A stretch of DNA of 64,000 nucleotides from Sphingobacteriaceae bacterium (GTDB lineage: Bacteria; Bacteroidota; Bacteroidia; B-17B0; Aurantibacillaceae): assembly GCA_016715905.1 (NCBI GenBank), contig JADJXI010000007.1, positions 124,001 through 188,000 of the forward strand, in the 5' to 3' direction. The position numbers and the translations under genes were made by a program. The notes beneath the pieces are model-generated. The model saw only the letters and a list, made by a program, of their open reading frames with translations. It was not told the DNA's origin and did no database searches. Every line of letters begins with the position of its first letter. The first letter of the stretch is position 1. Shown piece by piece: positions 7,545 to 16,960 of this stretch.

Positions 7545-8996
7545 TTAAAGTTCAAAGCCATAGTAAGCTCTTGCGCCATTCGGGTACACCCCTTCAATCG
7601 TTATGGCACCCGATTTATTGTACAATAAACCTTTCACATCCTCCACGCTTTTCACTTTCTTTTTATCAATGCTGGTAATGATAAATCCTTTGCGTAAACC
7701 TATCTGATGTAAACGGCCTGCCTCCAGATTTTCAATTTTAACTCCGCTCTCAATACCCAATTTTTTCAACTCTTCAGGTTGTGCTGTAACAAAATCCGCA
7801 CCTAATGCATTTACAGAGTTGTTTATCATTTCTGATTTACTGATCAGCTTTGTTGTATTATCAAAACTCTTTAAAATTACGGCTACGTTCATTTCTTTAT
7901 TATGTCTATTAATGGTTGCAATTACTTTATCTCCGGGTCTGTGTTTGCTTATTTGTTCCTGAAGCTGACTAACACTTTGTACAGGCACGTTATTGATTCC
8001 GGTAATCACATCACCTTCCGTTATTCCGGCATCCATGGCACTTCCTCCTTGAGTAATTCCGTTTACATAAATTCCTTTTAATTCTTTTATATTATTTTCT
8101 TTAGCAAATCCGGCATCAATATCTCTTATGCTTACGCCCATATATGCTCTTTGCACTGTACCAAACTCTACCAAATCAGCAACTACTTTTTTTACGATGT
8201 TTACCGGAACCGCAAATGAATATCCTTGGTACGCTCCATTATTGGAAGCAATAGCCGTATTAATTCCTATTAATTCGCCACTCGGATTTACCAAAGCTCC
8301 ACCGCTATTTCCCGGATTCACTGCTGCATCGGTTTGAATAAAGGCCTCAATAGGTCTTTTATTCACATCTAAAATATTATTTCTTCCTTTAGCACTTATA
8401 ATACCTGCCGTTACTGTACTTTCCAAATTAAATGGATTTCCTACAGCCAAAACCCACTCACCTACTCTCACATTTTCACTATTCCCATAACTTAAAAATG
8501 GTAATTCCTTTTCTTCAATCTTAATTAAGGCTACATCAGTACTTGCGTCGGCACCAATTACTGTTCCTTCATACGACCGTTTATCATTCAGAACAACCTC
8601 TATTTTTGTTGCACCGGCTACCACATGATTGTTGGTTACAATATATCCATCTTCACTTATTATCACTCCACTGCCACTGCCTTGCTGAACATATTGTTGT
8701 TGCCTACGCTGTGGACCAAAAAACCATTCCGCAAATGGATCGGCACTTAAATTACTAACCTGTTCGCTTCTTGTTTTAATGTGCACCACAGCATTTACTG
8801 ATTTTTCTGCGGCCATGGTAAAATCTGTTCCCAATCCCGAACCGGTGTTGCCGGTCATGATTATTGGAGATTGATTATTGCGTTGTAAAACACTGCTTTT
8901 TTCTCCTTCTCCACTGTTCGCTACAAAATGAGCGCTTGTTAATGCAATCATGCCGCCCAGGCAAGCAATTGCAAATGTTGATACAAACTTTTTCAT
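7545..8996 (-). CDS. degP: Do/DegP-family periplasmic serine protease
   Basis: This 483-residue HtrA-type protease/chaperone acts on misfolded envelope proteins. The N terminus has a signal or anchor helix (about 6-24). The trypsin-like domain (about 60-270) shows the triad His124 (VTNNHVVAG), Asp154 (STDVALIK) and Ser231 (NPGNSGGAL). Two PDZ regions follow (about 280-375 and 390-483). A Gln/Arg-rich loop (GPQRRQQQYVQQ, about 94-105) matches the LA loop position. A -7-like box TAATTTTG lies upstream at 9035-9028. Single-gene transcript, ended by the hairpin at 7495-7524. DegP/DegQ/DegS subtype cannot be fixed; two PDZ domains favour DegP/Q. Confidence 0.93.
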   Translation of the reverse strand: MKKFVSTFAIACLGGMIALTSAHFVANSGEGEKSSVLQRNNQSPIIMTGNTGSGLGTDFTMAAEKSVNAVVHIKTRSEQVSNLSADPFAEWFFGPQRRQQQYVQQGSGSGVIISEDGYIVTNNHVVAGATKIEVVLNDKRSYEGTVIGADASTDVALIKIEEKELPFLSYGNSENVRVGEWVLAVGNPFNLESTVTAGIISAKGRNNILDVNKRPIEAFIQTDAAVNPGNSGGALVNPSGELIGINTAIASNNGAYQGYSFAVPVNIVKKVVADLVEFGTVQRAYMGVSIRDIDAGFAKENNIKELKGIYVNGITQGGSAMDAGITEGDVITGINNVPVQSVSQLQEQISKHRPGDKVIATINRHNKEMNVAVILKSFDNTTKLISKSEMINNSVNALGADFVTAQPEELKKLGIESGVKIENLEAGRLHQIGLRKGFIITSIDKKKVKSVEDVKGLLYNKSGAITIEGVYPNGARAYYGFEL

Positions 8997-9027
8997 CTTT
9001 AAAAATCTTTTTATAGTGTTATAAACG

Positions 9028-9035
9028 CAAAATTA
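9028..9035 (-). promoter_or_regulatory. Candidate -7 promoter box for the degP-like gene
   Basis: The minus strand reads TAATTTTGC, a full match to the Bacteroidota -7 consensus TAnnTTTG, 32 bases before the ATG at 8996. No good TTTG is present at the expected -33 position, so the site is supported only by the -7 box. Confidence 0.4.
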
Positions 9036-9116
9036 ATATCAAAGTTATGTGAGTGTAATTATTTTAACATTACTTAACCGGAACAGAAAAAAATTGTAAA
9101 TTTACGTTAAGAAAAA

Positions 9117-9737
9117 ATGAATTTCAGAAAATCGATACCCACCTTTGTTTTTGGATTATCCATTGGATTATTATTAGGTATTGCATTTTTTCTTTTTAAA
9201 ATCAACGACATCTTCAAGAGTTTAAAAGATAATGTAAAAGAACAAGTGACCATTGTTGAAAAACCAAATAGTGATGAAACAGAATCGAAAAAAAACAAAG
9301 AACGCTTCAAAATAAATATTAAAAAAAGCAGTAAGGTAAATTATAAAGAAGTGGATTCTTTAATTAAAAAAGACAGTGAGTTAAATGTAGCAACAGATGA
9401 ACTTATTTCTATTAAAAATATTAAAATCATTCAAATTGAAAGTGAACCTGAAAATGATAGCTTAGCAAATAAATTGGTTGGTATAGAAACGAAACCGTCT
9501 CCAACACTGTGTTTTATTGAGTTTTGGAAAACGCCGCTTAATTCTAAAGGATACAGATATACTAAAAACAAATTGCAATTATATGGTTTTGCCGATTTTA
9601 ACGATATATTAATCTATAAAATAAATGATGAGCAATATTTAAAAACTTCTGAGCAGGTATTTAAGTTACAATACGGCAGCGAGTTTAAAAAACTGGAAAA
9701 AGTAATTGATAATGAAGTATTGGCTAAATTAAATTAA
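9117..9737 (+). CDS. Membrane-anchored protein of unknown function
   Basis: A 206-residue protein with one N-terminal membrane helix (about residues 9-28, TFVFGLSIGLLLGIAFFLF), a charged Lys/Glu-rich linker (about 45-120) and a C-terminal domain (about 125-206) with ETKPSPTLCFIEFWKTPLN and KLQLYGF. The topology predicts most of the chain outside the cytoplasmic membrane. I recognise no family, although the anchor-linker-domain layout recurs beside dapF/mltG in Bacteroidota. Its stop shares one base with the dapF start (TAATG), so the two are translationally coupled. Confidence 0.7.
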   Translation: MNFRKSIPTFVFGLSIGLLLGIAFFLFKINDIFKSLKDNVKEQVTIVEKPNSDETESKKNKERFKINIKKSSKVNYKEVDSLIKKDSELNVATDELISIKNIKIIQIESEPENDSLANKLVGIETKPSPTLCFIEFWKTPLNSKGYRYTKNKLQLYGFADFNDILIYKINDEQYLKTSEQVFKLQYGSEFKKLEKVIDNEVLAKLN

Positions 9738-10525
9738 TGGAATTAGCTTTTTATAAATATCAAGGCACCGGAAATGATTTTATCATTCTAGATAATCGTG
9801 ACCTCCGCATTCAACTAAATGAAGAGCAGATTAAATTTTTATGTGATAGAAGATTTGGTATTGGAGCCGACGGTTTAATGCTTTTGCAAGCGGAACCCGG
9901 TCATGATTTCAGAATGATTTATTTTAATAGCGACGGAAATCAAAGCAGCATGTGTGGCAACGGAGGAAGATGTATAGCTGCTTTTGCCAAAAAAATAGGA
10001 TTAGTAAAAGACAAGTGCCGATTTATGGCCATTGACGGATTGCATGAAGCAGTTTTATTTGAAGAAGATATTGTTGCATTGAAAATGCAGGATGTAAAGG
10101 ATATTGAAATGAATGATGATTTTGCTTTTTTAAATACAGGCTCCCCCCATTACGTAAAATCAGTGAGCAACTTAAATCAATATCCGGTAAGTGATGAAGG
10201 ACGAAACGTTAGATACAGTAAACGTTTTAAGGATGCAGGCACAAACGTAAACTTTATTGAGAAAAAAGAAGATGCTTTACACGTTAGAACCTACGAGCGA
10301 GGCGTTGAGGATGAAACCTTTAGTTGTGGCACAGGTGTTACTGCCGCTGCATTAGTAGCCGCCATGAAAGGAATTTCCGATAGTAAAAATATGTGTCGAA
10401 TTCAAACTTTAGGCGGTAAACTTGAAGTTACGTTCGATAAAGTATTAGAAAATAATTTTTATAACATTTGGCTGAAAGGCCCGGCACAATTTGTGTTCAC
10501 CGGTACAATTACACTGGCCGAATGA
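9737..10525 (+). CDS. dapF: Diaminopimelate epimerase
   Basis: DapF interconverts LL- and meso-diaminopimelate, the precursor of lysine and of the peptidoglycan cross-link. Both catalytic cysteines are present: Cys73 in SMCGNGGRC and Cys197 in FSCGTGVTAAAL. The N-terminal YKYQGTGNDFIILD motif is also typical. At 262 residues the length is normal. The gene overlaps both neighbours (TAATG upstream, ATGA downstream). Confidence 0.96.
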   Translation: MELAFYKYQGTGNDFIILDNRDLRIQLNEEQIKFLCDRRFGIGADGLMLLQAEPGHDFRMIYFNSDGNQSSMCGNGGRCIAAFAKKIGLVKDKCRFMAIDGLHEAVLFEEDIVALKMQDVKDIEMNDDFAFLNTGSPHYVKSVSNLNQYPVSDEGRNVRYSKRFKDAGTNVNFIEKKEDALHVRTYERGVEDETFSCGTGVTAAALVAAMKGISDSKNMCRIQTLGGKLEVTFDKVLENNFYNIWLKGPAQFVFTGTITLAE

Positions 10526-11076
10526 TTTCTGAACACGTGCATATTCCGGTTACACTTACCACCTATTCCTCTGAAAGAATTAACAAAGGTATTTGGCTGG
10601 TATTAATGCACATTAACCGTATACCTCCGCATGTTGGAATTATTTTTGACGGACTATACTCCTCATTAACCATTAAAGGTAAAGAAACCAATATCGATTT
10701 TTTAACTTTAGAAAAAATGATCACTCAAAAAAAAATCGAAACAGCTTATGTTGAGTTAAGCCCCCACCCTGTTTTTAGCATTGATTTTTTGCGCGAAAAC
10801 TTTTTAATACAATTAGCAAAATTCGAAAGCGTAAAAGAAAACGAAGCCACTTGTTTGAGTCCGCTTAAATTATTTTTTAATGAGTTTTATTATTTAAAAC
10901 TTATTTCTCCTGATTTATTACATGATTGCATGATGGAATTGAGTGAAAACAATTTCTTGCTTTCCTTTTGCAACACACAACCAACAAAATTAAATACCTT
11001 AGCTATTCCATATTATAACATAAAAGAATTAAACGAAAGAATAAAAACTGAAAGGCAACCTTATACGAATAACTGA
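10522..11076 (+). CDS. Conserved-looking protein of unknown function between dapF and a GNAT gene
   Basis: The open frame extends back to 10468, but ATG 10522 overlaps the dapF stop by 4 bases (ATGA) and is the obvious coupled start, giving 184 residues. The protein has no signal peptide or membrane helix. It begins with a beta-like segment (HVHIPVTLTTYSSERINKGIW) and ends with a helical, charged tail. I recognise no catalytic motif. The stop overlaps the next ATG by one base. Tight overlap on both sides argues for a real gene cotranscribed with dapF. Confidence 0.65.
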   Translation: MISEHVHIPVTLTTYSSERINKGIWLVLMHINRIPPHVGIIFDGLYSSLTIKGKETNIDFLTLEKMITQKKIETAYVELSPHPVFSIDFLRENFLIQLAKFESVKENEATCLSPLKLFFNEFYYLKLISPDLLHDCMMELSENNFLLSFCNTQPTKLNTLAIPYYNIKELNERIKTERQPYTNN

Positions 11077-11606
11077 TGTTTTTAAAATCAAAAAATATTT
11101 CGCTACGAGCGGTAGAGCCCAATGACGCAGATATCTTATATCATTGGGAAAATGATAGAAGCATATGGGCCGTAAGCAATACACAAATTCCCTTTAGCAA
11201 ATTTGTTTTGGATGAATTTACAAATTCAGCACATCAAGACATTTACACCAACAAACAATTACGTTTAATGGCCGATGAAATTTCTACCGGCGATACTATC
11301 GGATGCGTTGATATATTTGAATTTGATCCGCAACACGCTAGAGCCGGTATTGGCATTTACATTCATAAAGATTTTCGCGAAAAAGGATATGCGAGTGAAT
11401 GCTTACAGTTAGTAGTAGACTATTGTTTTAACACGCTGCACCTCAAACAAATTTACTCGCATATCAACGCCAGTAATTTAGCCAGCATTAACTTGTTTGT
11501 TAAAAACGGATTTGAAAAAGGCGTTTTAAAGAAAGCTTGGCACAAAACTTCATTGCATCATTTTGAAGATGTTTGGTTTCTGCAACTTATAAATTACAGT
11601 GACTAA
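11076..11606 (+). CDS. GNAT-family N-acetyltransferase (RimJ/RimL type)
   Basis: A 176-residue single-domain acetyltransferase. The N-terminal SLRAVEPNDADILYHWEND is typical of the RimL-like subgroup. The acetyl-CoA binding region is seen as IGIYIHKDFREKGYASECL (about 96-114, Q/RxxGxG/A variant), followed by HINASNLASINLFVKNGFEK. The acceptor is unknown; candidates are ribosomal-protein N termini, amines or cell-wall precursors. Starts one base into the previous stop (TGATG) and overlaps the next gene by 8 bases. Confidence 0.88.
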   Translation: MFLKSKNISLRAVEPNDADILYHWENDRSIWAVSNTQIPFSKFVLDEFTNSAHQDIYTNKQLRLMADEISTGDTIGCVDIFEFDPQHARAGIGIYIHKDFREKGYASECLQLVVDYCFNTLHLKQIYSHINASNLASINLFVKNGFEKGVLKKAWHKTSLHHFEDVWFLQLINYSD

Positions 11607-13611
11607 ATTCGCAAAAATATTTTGCTCACTTACTCTGATCTTCTTTGCCGCATGTAGAGAGAATCAACCAATTACTGAATCCGTTAAAGAACAAGAACTC
11701 CTTTTTATGAATCATCATGATTCTGCTAATTATGTAGGAATTCAAACATGCCGGCAATGCCATGAAAAAACATATCAATCTTTCATACGAACAGGAATGG
11801 GACAATCTTTTGATTCGGCCGGTATTCAAAAATCAGCCGCCGTTTTTAATGGTAAAGTCATACACGACACCTTTCAAAATTTAAATTATCTATCCTTTGT
11901 CAACAATAAGACCTTATACATACGTGAATTTAGAAAAAAAGGAAAAGACACCACACACTCCAGAACTGAAAAAATTGATTACATCATAGGATCCGGGCAA
12001 CACACCAACTCACACTTATATAATGTAAATGGTTATTTGCATCAAATGCCATTAACCTTTTATACGCAAAAACAAAAATGGGACCTTCCACCCGGATTTG
12101 AGCATGGTGTTAATACCCGTTTCAGTAGAAAAATCGGATTGGAATGTATGACTTGTCACAATGCATTTCCAAGTTTTGTGGAAGGTTCAGAAAATAAATA
12201 CAAGGCTATTCCAAAAGGAATTGACTGTGAACGCTGTCATGGTCCCGGAAGTATACATGTGGCTTTAAGAAAAACAAATGCGCCAATTGACACTTCTAAA
12301 TACGTTGATCGATCTATTGTAAATCCGGCTAAATTACCCGTTAATCTTCAGTTTGATATTTGTCAGCGTTGTCATCTACAAGGCAATGCTGTGCTTAAAG
12401 CAAATAAATCATTTTATGATTATAAACCCGGCATGGAGCTTCACAAATTTATTTCAGTATTTATACCTAAATATGAAAATGCAGATGATGAATTTATTAT
12501 GGCCTCGCACGCCGATAGATTAAAACAAAGTTTGTGTTTTATAGCCTCATCCAAAAAATCTTCAGACAAAGATTTTAAACCTTATAAAAATGCATTAACC
12601 TGTGTAACTTGCCATAATCCGCACATTAGCGTAAAAGAAACCGGATTGAATACGTTTAATAATAAATGCATCAGTTGCCATCTCCAAAACTCAGAAGAAC
12701 AAACGGAATTGTCCAAAAATCATCTTTCCGTTTTGAAAAAAATTAGTTTCAAAAACTCCGATTGTGTTTCCTGTCATATGCCAATTTCAGGCTCAACGGA
12801 CATACCTCATGTAAGCGTTCACGATCATTACATCCGGAAACCAATAACGTCTGAAGAGTTATCGAAAATTAAAAAATTTGTGGGTTTATTTTCGATCAAT
12901 GAAAAAAATCCGGAGCAACAAACCATTGCCCTTGCTTACCTTCAACAATTTGAAAAGTTTGAAGGCGAATCTTTTTATCTCGATTCCGCTGAAAAAATTA
13001 TTAAGCAAATTAATATGAAAGACTCAGAATCGGCCTTACCCCTATTCATCCATTTAAAGTATCTTCAGAAAAAAAATAAAGAACTTATTGAAATAATAAA
13101 AAATAACAATGAAGAAAAACTAAGAACTAAAATATTTATACATTCTTCATTAAATAATAAAGATGCATGGACCTGTTACCAAATCGGAGAGGCTTATCAT
13201 CAAATAAAAGATTTAAAAAGCAGTATGCTTTGGTTCGAGTCGGCAGTTAAACTGGCACCCTACAATCTGGAATTTAAAAGCAAACTCGCTTTAGTTAAAG
13301 CAGAAACGGGCCTTGACTCAGATGCCATAACTGATTATGAAAATATTTTAAGAGAAAATCCTAAATATGCTGCAGTGATGGGTAATTTAGGATATTTAAA
13401 AATTAAAAACGGAAAAGCAGAGGAGGCTTTTCGTTTGTATCAAAACGGATTAAAGCTCGATCCGGATAATGAAACTTTATTATTAAATTTAACCGCTTAT
13501 TATTTATTTGTTAATGATAAAATAAAAGCAAAAGTGCAATTGAAAAAAATTATTAAAATAAATCCCAATAACAAACAAGCTTTGCAGGTTCTAAATTCCC
13601 TCAATTCATAA
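11599..13611 (+). CDS. Seven-heme c-type cytochrome lipoprotein with C-terminal TPR repeats
   Basis: The start is GTG 11599, overlapping the GNAT stop by 8 bases, and gives a lipoprotein signal with lipobox FFAAC (Cys19). Seven CxxCH heme sites are visible at residues 51, 183, 210, 255, 335, 357 and 389 (CRQCH, CMTCH, CERCH, CQRCH, CVTCH, CISCH, CVSCH). The last 160 residues (about 510-670) form TPR repeats, e.g. GNLGYLKIKNGKAEEAFRLY and the typical P at repeat ends. The predicted product is a lipid-anchored, extracytoplasmic electron carrier or oxidoreductase with a protein-interaction tail. Redox partner and substrate cannot be read from sequence, and no cytochrome maturation genes are present in the window. 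Confidence 0.88.
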   Translation: MTKFAKIFCSLTLIFFAACRENQPITESVKEQELLFMNHHDSANYVGIQTCRQCHEKTYQSFIRTGMGQSFDSAGIQKSAAVFNGKVIHDTFQNLNYLSFVNNKTLYIREFRKKGKDTTHSRTEKIDYIIGSGQHTNSHLYNVNGYLHQMPLTFYTQKQKWDLPPGFEHGVNTRFSRKIGLECMTCHNAFPSFVEGSENKYKAIPKGIDCERCHGPGSIHVALRKTNAPIDTSKYVDRSIVNPAKLPVNLQFDICQRCHLQGNAVLKANKSFYDYKPGMELHKFISVFIPKYENADDEFIMASHADRLKQSLCFIASSKKSSDKDFKPYKNALTCVTCHNPHISVKETGLNTFNNKCISCHLQNSEEQTELSKNHLSVLKKISFKNSDCVSCHMPISGSTDIPHVSVHDHYIRKPITSEELSKIKKFVGLFSINEKNPEQQTIALAYLQQFEKFEGESFYLDSAEKIIKQINMKDSESALPLFIHLKYLQKKNKELIEIIKNNNEEKLRTKIFIHSSLNNKDAWTCYQIGEAYHQIKDLKSSMLWFESAVKLAPYNLEFKSKLALVKAETGLDSDAITDYENILRENPKYAAVMGNLGYLKIKNGKAEEAFRLYQNGLKLDPDNETLLLNLTAYYLFVNDKIKAKVQLKKIIKINPNNKQALQVLNSLNS

Positions 13612-13612
13612 T

Positions 13613-14647
13613 ATGAGCAGAAGAAAAATATTTAGGTTATTTGGGTTTCTAATTTTCTGCGGATTAGTTTTAGGCGGTTGGTTAGCTTATCAAAAAATTT
13701 TCAAACCCCTTAAATTAAACAAAGGATATACCTATATTTTTATTGAAACAGGCGACAACCTGGATAATTTGATGGATGAATTGGAAGACAAAGAAATACT
13801 TCAAGAACGAAAAACATTTGAGTGGCTTGCCAAAAAAATGGATTTGAAAGAAAATATCAATTCCGGAAAATACCGTATAAATAACGGAATGAACCTTCGA
13901 CAAATCATTAATTTAATTAAATACAAAAAGGAGGAGAAGATTAAGTTAACCTATAATTCTCAAATACATAATTTAGAAGAATTTATTACGTACACTGCAG
14001 ATAAACTGGAAATGAATGAATCTGAATTAGAAGAATTGTTAAGTGATGAAAGTTTGCTGAGCGAATATTTTGGCTTAGACCCCGACAATGCCTTTGCGTT
14101 AATAACACCCGGCATTTTGGAAACCAGTTGGTCGATTAACGTGAATGATTTTATTAAACTGTTTAAAAACAGATTTAATGATGTTTGGAATGCAAGCAGA
14201 AAGAAAAAAGCCAAACAAATGAATATGCAAATTGCTGAAATAATCACATTGGCCTCTATTGTGCAAGGTGAAAGCGGAATATCGAGTGAACAACAAAAAA
14301 TTGCCGGAGTATATTTAAATCGCTTAAAAAAAGGTATGTTATTACAAGCCGACCCTACCTTAAAATTTGCGAATAAAAAATGGGATGCTGTGAGAATTTA
14401 TGACGGAGATAAAGAAATAAATTCGCCTTACAACACATACAAAGTTAAAGGATTACCGCCCGGTCCCATTAGTTTAGTAAAGGTTCAAGCCATTGATGCG
14501 GTACTAAATTACACCAAGCATAACTATATTTTCTTTTGTGCTAAACCGGAATTAAACGGATATTCTGATTTTAGCAGTAGCTATGATCAACACATGAAAT
14601 TCGCAGCAGCTTATCAGCGGGCGATGAACAAAAAAGGAATAAAGTAA
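13613..14647 (+). CDS. mltG: Endolytic murein transglycosylase MltG
   Basis: A 344-residue membrane-anchored transglycosylase that cuts nascent glycan strands. One N-terminal helix (about 8-25, LFGFLIFCGLVLGGWLAY), a LysM-like region (about 38-105) and the YceG catalytic domain. The catalytic Glu is Glu220 in ASIVQGESG, followed by KIAGVYLNRLKKGMLLQADPT in two runs and SPYNTYKVKGLPPGPI, all family signatures. It starts one base after the cytochrome stop, so it ends the dapF operon. Confidence 0.94.
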   Translation: MSRRKIFRLFGFLIFCGLVLGGWLAYQKIFKPLKLNKGYTYIFIETGDNLDNLMDELEDKEILQERKTFEWLAKKMDLKENINSGKYRINNGMNLRQIINLIKYKKEEKIKLTYNSQIHNLEEFITYTADKLEMNESELEELLSDESLLSEYFGLDPDNAFALITPGILETSWSINVNDFIKLFKNRFNDVWNASRKKKAKQMNMQIAEIITLASIVQGESGISSEQQKIAGVYLNRLKKGMLLQADPTLKFANKKWDAVRIYDGDKEINSPYNTYKVKGLPPGPISLVKVQAIDAVLNYTKHNYIFFCAKPELNGYSDFSSSYDQHMKFAAAYQRAMNKKGIK

Positions 14648-14650
14648 TAT

Positions 14651-15502
14651 TTACTTTACCGGATAAGTTGGAGTTAATCCACCGAAAATAATCGAAACGT
14701 TTTTATTATCCTTTATCAATTCAACTTTTTCCTTTTCAATTTCTAATTGACGAAGATGAAGGTATTCGGCAATAGTCATTTTCATTTGATTTTGATATGC
14801 CATATCAGCAATGGCCTTGTTAACTTCTGCTTGTTTCCTCGACAACTCAGCATCTGCTCGAGCCTTTTGTGTTAAAATACTTTGATTTTGAGCGGCCGTA
14901 TTTTTGGTTTCAGTAAGCACTTGTTCAGGCGGAGTAACCGCACCAATAGAAACCTGCATTATATCAACCGGTAAATTTATTTTTTTTGCATAAGTTGAAA
15001 TATCAGCGTAAATATCTTTTTCCAGTTGCGAAGAAATTTCGCGTTTACTTGCCAAATCAAACATTTTAAAGGCACTTGCTTTATCGCGAACCATGGTACG
15101 GAATGAAGCTTGTAAATTATGTTCATACCAATCCGCACCAAACTCCTTGTATAAAATCGGAGTCTCTCCCTTCCGAATTTGACATTTCAGATATGCACTG
15201 AAAGAAACAGGCGTATTATCCGCCGGTATCATATTGGTGAATTCTTCAGTAATCGTAATTGGGGTGATAGGAAATTCTCTATGTTCGGTAGTAAAAACAC
15301 ACCATTGTGCTCCTGTTGAAACCGGATCTGGATCTACACCACCATGTCCGAATATAAATGGCTTATAAACCAATACACTTTCTTCCCCCGGATCTGGTTT
15401 AACCCGATAACAGCTTAACATTAAAAACATGAGGCCTATTACTAGCCCTGATAAACGGATTACTCGTCTTCCTTTGGCTGGCTTATTAATATTATTTTTC
15501 AT
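14651..15502 (-). CDS. SPFH/Band 7 domain lipoprotein
   Basis: A 283-residue protein with a basic N terminus and a hydrophobic segment ending in a lipobox (LMFLMLSC, about Cys31). Residues about 45-195 resemble an SPFH/Band 7 fold (VSFSAYLKCQIRKG, YADISTYAKKINLPVDIMQVSIGAVTPPEQV). The C-terminal third is an Ala/Gln/Lys helix (AELSRKQAEVNKAIADMAYQ), the usual oligomerising coiled coil. Most SPFH proteins are anchored by a membrane helix; lipid anchoring would put this one in the periplasm, which is unusual. Only 3 bases separate it from the convergent mltG; a short AT palindrome (14641-14657) spans the junction. Confidence 0.78.
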   Translation of the reverse strand: MKNNINKPAKGRRVIRLSGLVIGLMFLMLSCYRVKPDPGEESVLVYKPFIFGHGGVDPDPVSTGAQWCVFTTEHREFPITPITITEEFTNMIPADNTPVSFSAYLKCQIRKGETPILYKEFGADWYEHNLQASFRTMVRDKASAFKMFDLASKREISSQLEKDIYADISTYAKKINLPVDIMQVSIGAVTPPEQVLTETKNTAAQNQSILTQKARADAELSRKQAEVNKAIADMAYQNQMKMTIAEYLHLRQLEIEKEKVELIKDNKNVSIIFGGLTPTYPVK

Positions 15503-15563
15503 CCTTCAAAAATTAATTGAATGAATTTACAAAAAAAATGAAAGCAGTAATAGCAGAAATGCG

Positions 15564-16916
15564 TTAAAACATCGAATATAACAGTCGACCTACTAAAAAG
15601 TAAATGGTTATACCAATCACATCATTTAATGTAGTTACAAAAGGTCCGGTTGCTAAGGCAGGGTTTATTTTGAAGCGGTTTAAGGTTAAAGGCACAAACG
15701 TACCTAAAAAAGAGGCGAATAAAATTACGGTAAGCAGCGCAATGCTTACAGTTGCGGCTAATTGCCAATCGCCGGTTAATAAAGCGTAACCGCAAATCAA
15801 TACTGCACAAATGGTTCCATTAATTAATCCTACACCTAACTCTTTCAGTAATTTCACCGAAATATTTTCTCCCAAAAGAGATTTATTGGCTAAACCCTGT
15901 ACTATAATTGCAGAACTCTGTACACCAACATTACCACCCATAGCTCCTATTAATGGAATGAAATAAGACATTTCCGGATGAATTTTAATTTGATCCTCGT
16001 AAGTGCCAATAATTCGCGAACCTACTATTCCCCCACACAAACCAACCAATAACCAAGGAATCCTTGCTCGTGATAATCTCCATAAGGCATCATTACTATC
16101 CACATCATCCGATATACCACTCATTCGTTGTATATTTTCATCTGCAGCTTCTTTAATTACATCCATTACGTCGTCAATCGTAATTCTACCAACCAATCTC
16201 CCGAATTGATCTACCACAGGCAAGCCAACTAAATCAAACTTCTGCATAATAGCAGCAACTTCTTCACTGGTAGCTGATGTTCTTACAAATTGTATGTCCG
16301 GTTCATATATTTCATCTATTCTCGCCAGTGGATGTGAAATGATTAATTTTTTCAGAGAAAGCATGCCAATCAATTTATCGTTATTGTCAACAACGTAAAC
16401 CGCATACATCATCTCCATATTCTCAGCCTGATGACGAATCTCTTCTATACAGGCATTCACGGTTTCAAATCCATATACACTCACTAACTCTTTTGCCATT
16501 AATGAACCCGCCGTTCCTTCTTCATAATTAATTAATTCGGCAATATCACTGGCCTGTTCAATATCTTCAATGTGAGATAATACCTCTTCTTGAATATTTT
16601 CGGGTAGTTCAGAAATTACATCGGCAGCATCATCACTATCCATGTTATCCAACTGCTCAGCAATTTCTTTAGATGAAAAGGTGGCCAATAAGGTTTCACG
16701 TTTATCATCATCTAATTCCAAAAGCACATCCGGCGCAACTTCTGAATCTAATAACTCATAAACGTATGCTGCTTGCTTATCATTCAGTTGATTTAAAATT
16801 AAGGCAATATCATGCGCATACAACTCTTCCAGTTGTTGCTTTAAAAAAGTATTGTTCGAAACCTCAACGGCTTCTTCAATTCTTTCTATATACTCATTTG
16901 TTAATTCAAACTGCAT
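15564..16916 (-). CDS. mgtE: Magnesium transporter MgtE
   Basis: A Mg2+ channel/transporter of about 450 residues. The ATG at 16916 (MQFELTNEYIERI) is preferred over one six codons earlier at 16934. In order: N-terminal superhelical domain with the acidic repeats (LDNMDSDDAADVISELPE), two CBS domains (about 135-255; MAKELVSVYGFETVNA and VGRITIDDVMDVI), a connecting helix, and five membrane helices. Membrane motifs GAMGGNVGVQSSA and the last LNDVIGITIYFLVG are MgtE signatures. I see no M-box or other Mg riboswitch in the short upstream gap. Confidence 0.95.
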   Translation of the reverse strand: MQFELTNEYIERIEEAVEVSNNTFLKQQLEELYAHDIALILNQLNDKQAAYVYELLDSEVAPDVLLELDDDKRETLLATFSSKEIAEQLDNMDSDDAADVISELPENIQEEVLSHIEDIEQASDIAELINYEEGTAGSLMAKELVSVYGFETVNACIEEIRHQAENMEMMYAVYVVDNNDKLIGMLSLKKLIISHPLARIDEIYEPDIQFVRTSATSEEVAAIMQKFDLVGLPVVDQFGRLVGRITIDDVMDVIKEAADENIQRMSGISDDVDSNDALWRLSRARIPWLLVGLCGGIVGSRIIGTYEDQIKIHPEMSYFIPLIGAMGGNVGVQSSAIIVQGLANKSLLGENISVKLLKELGVGLINGTICAVLICGYALLTGDWQLAATVSIALLTVILFASFLGTFVPLTLNRFKINPALATGPFVTTLNDVIGITIYFLVGRLLYSMF

Positions 16917-16960
16917 GATACTTCCCGTCTGCAAAAGTAGGAAATATCCTCTTTAATTCA

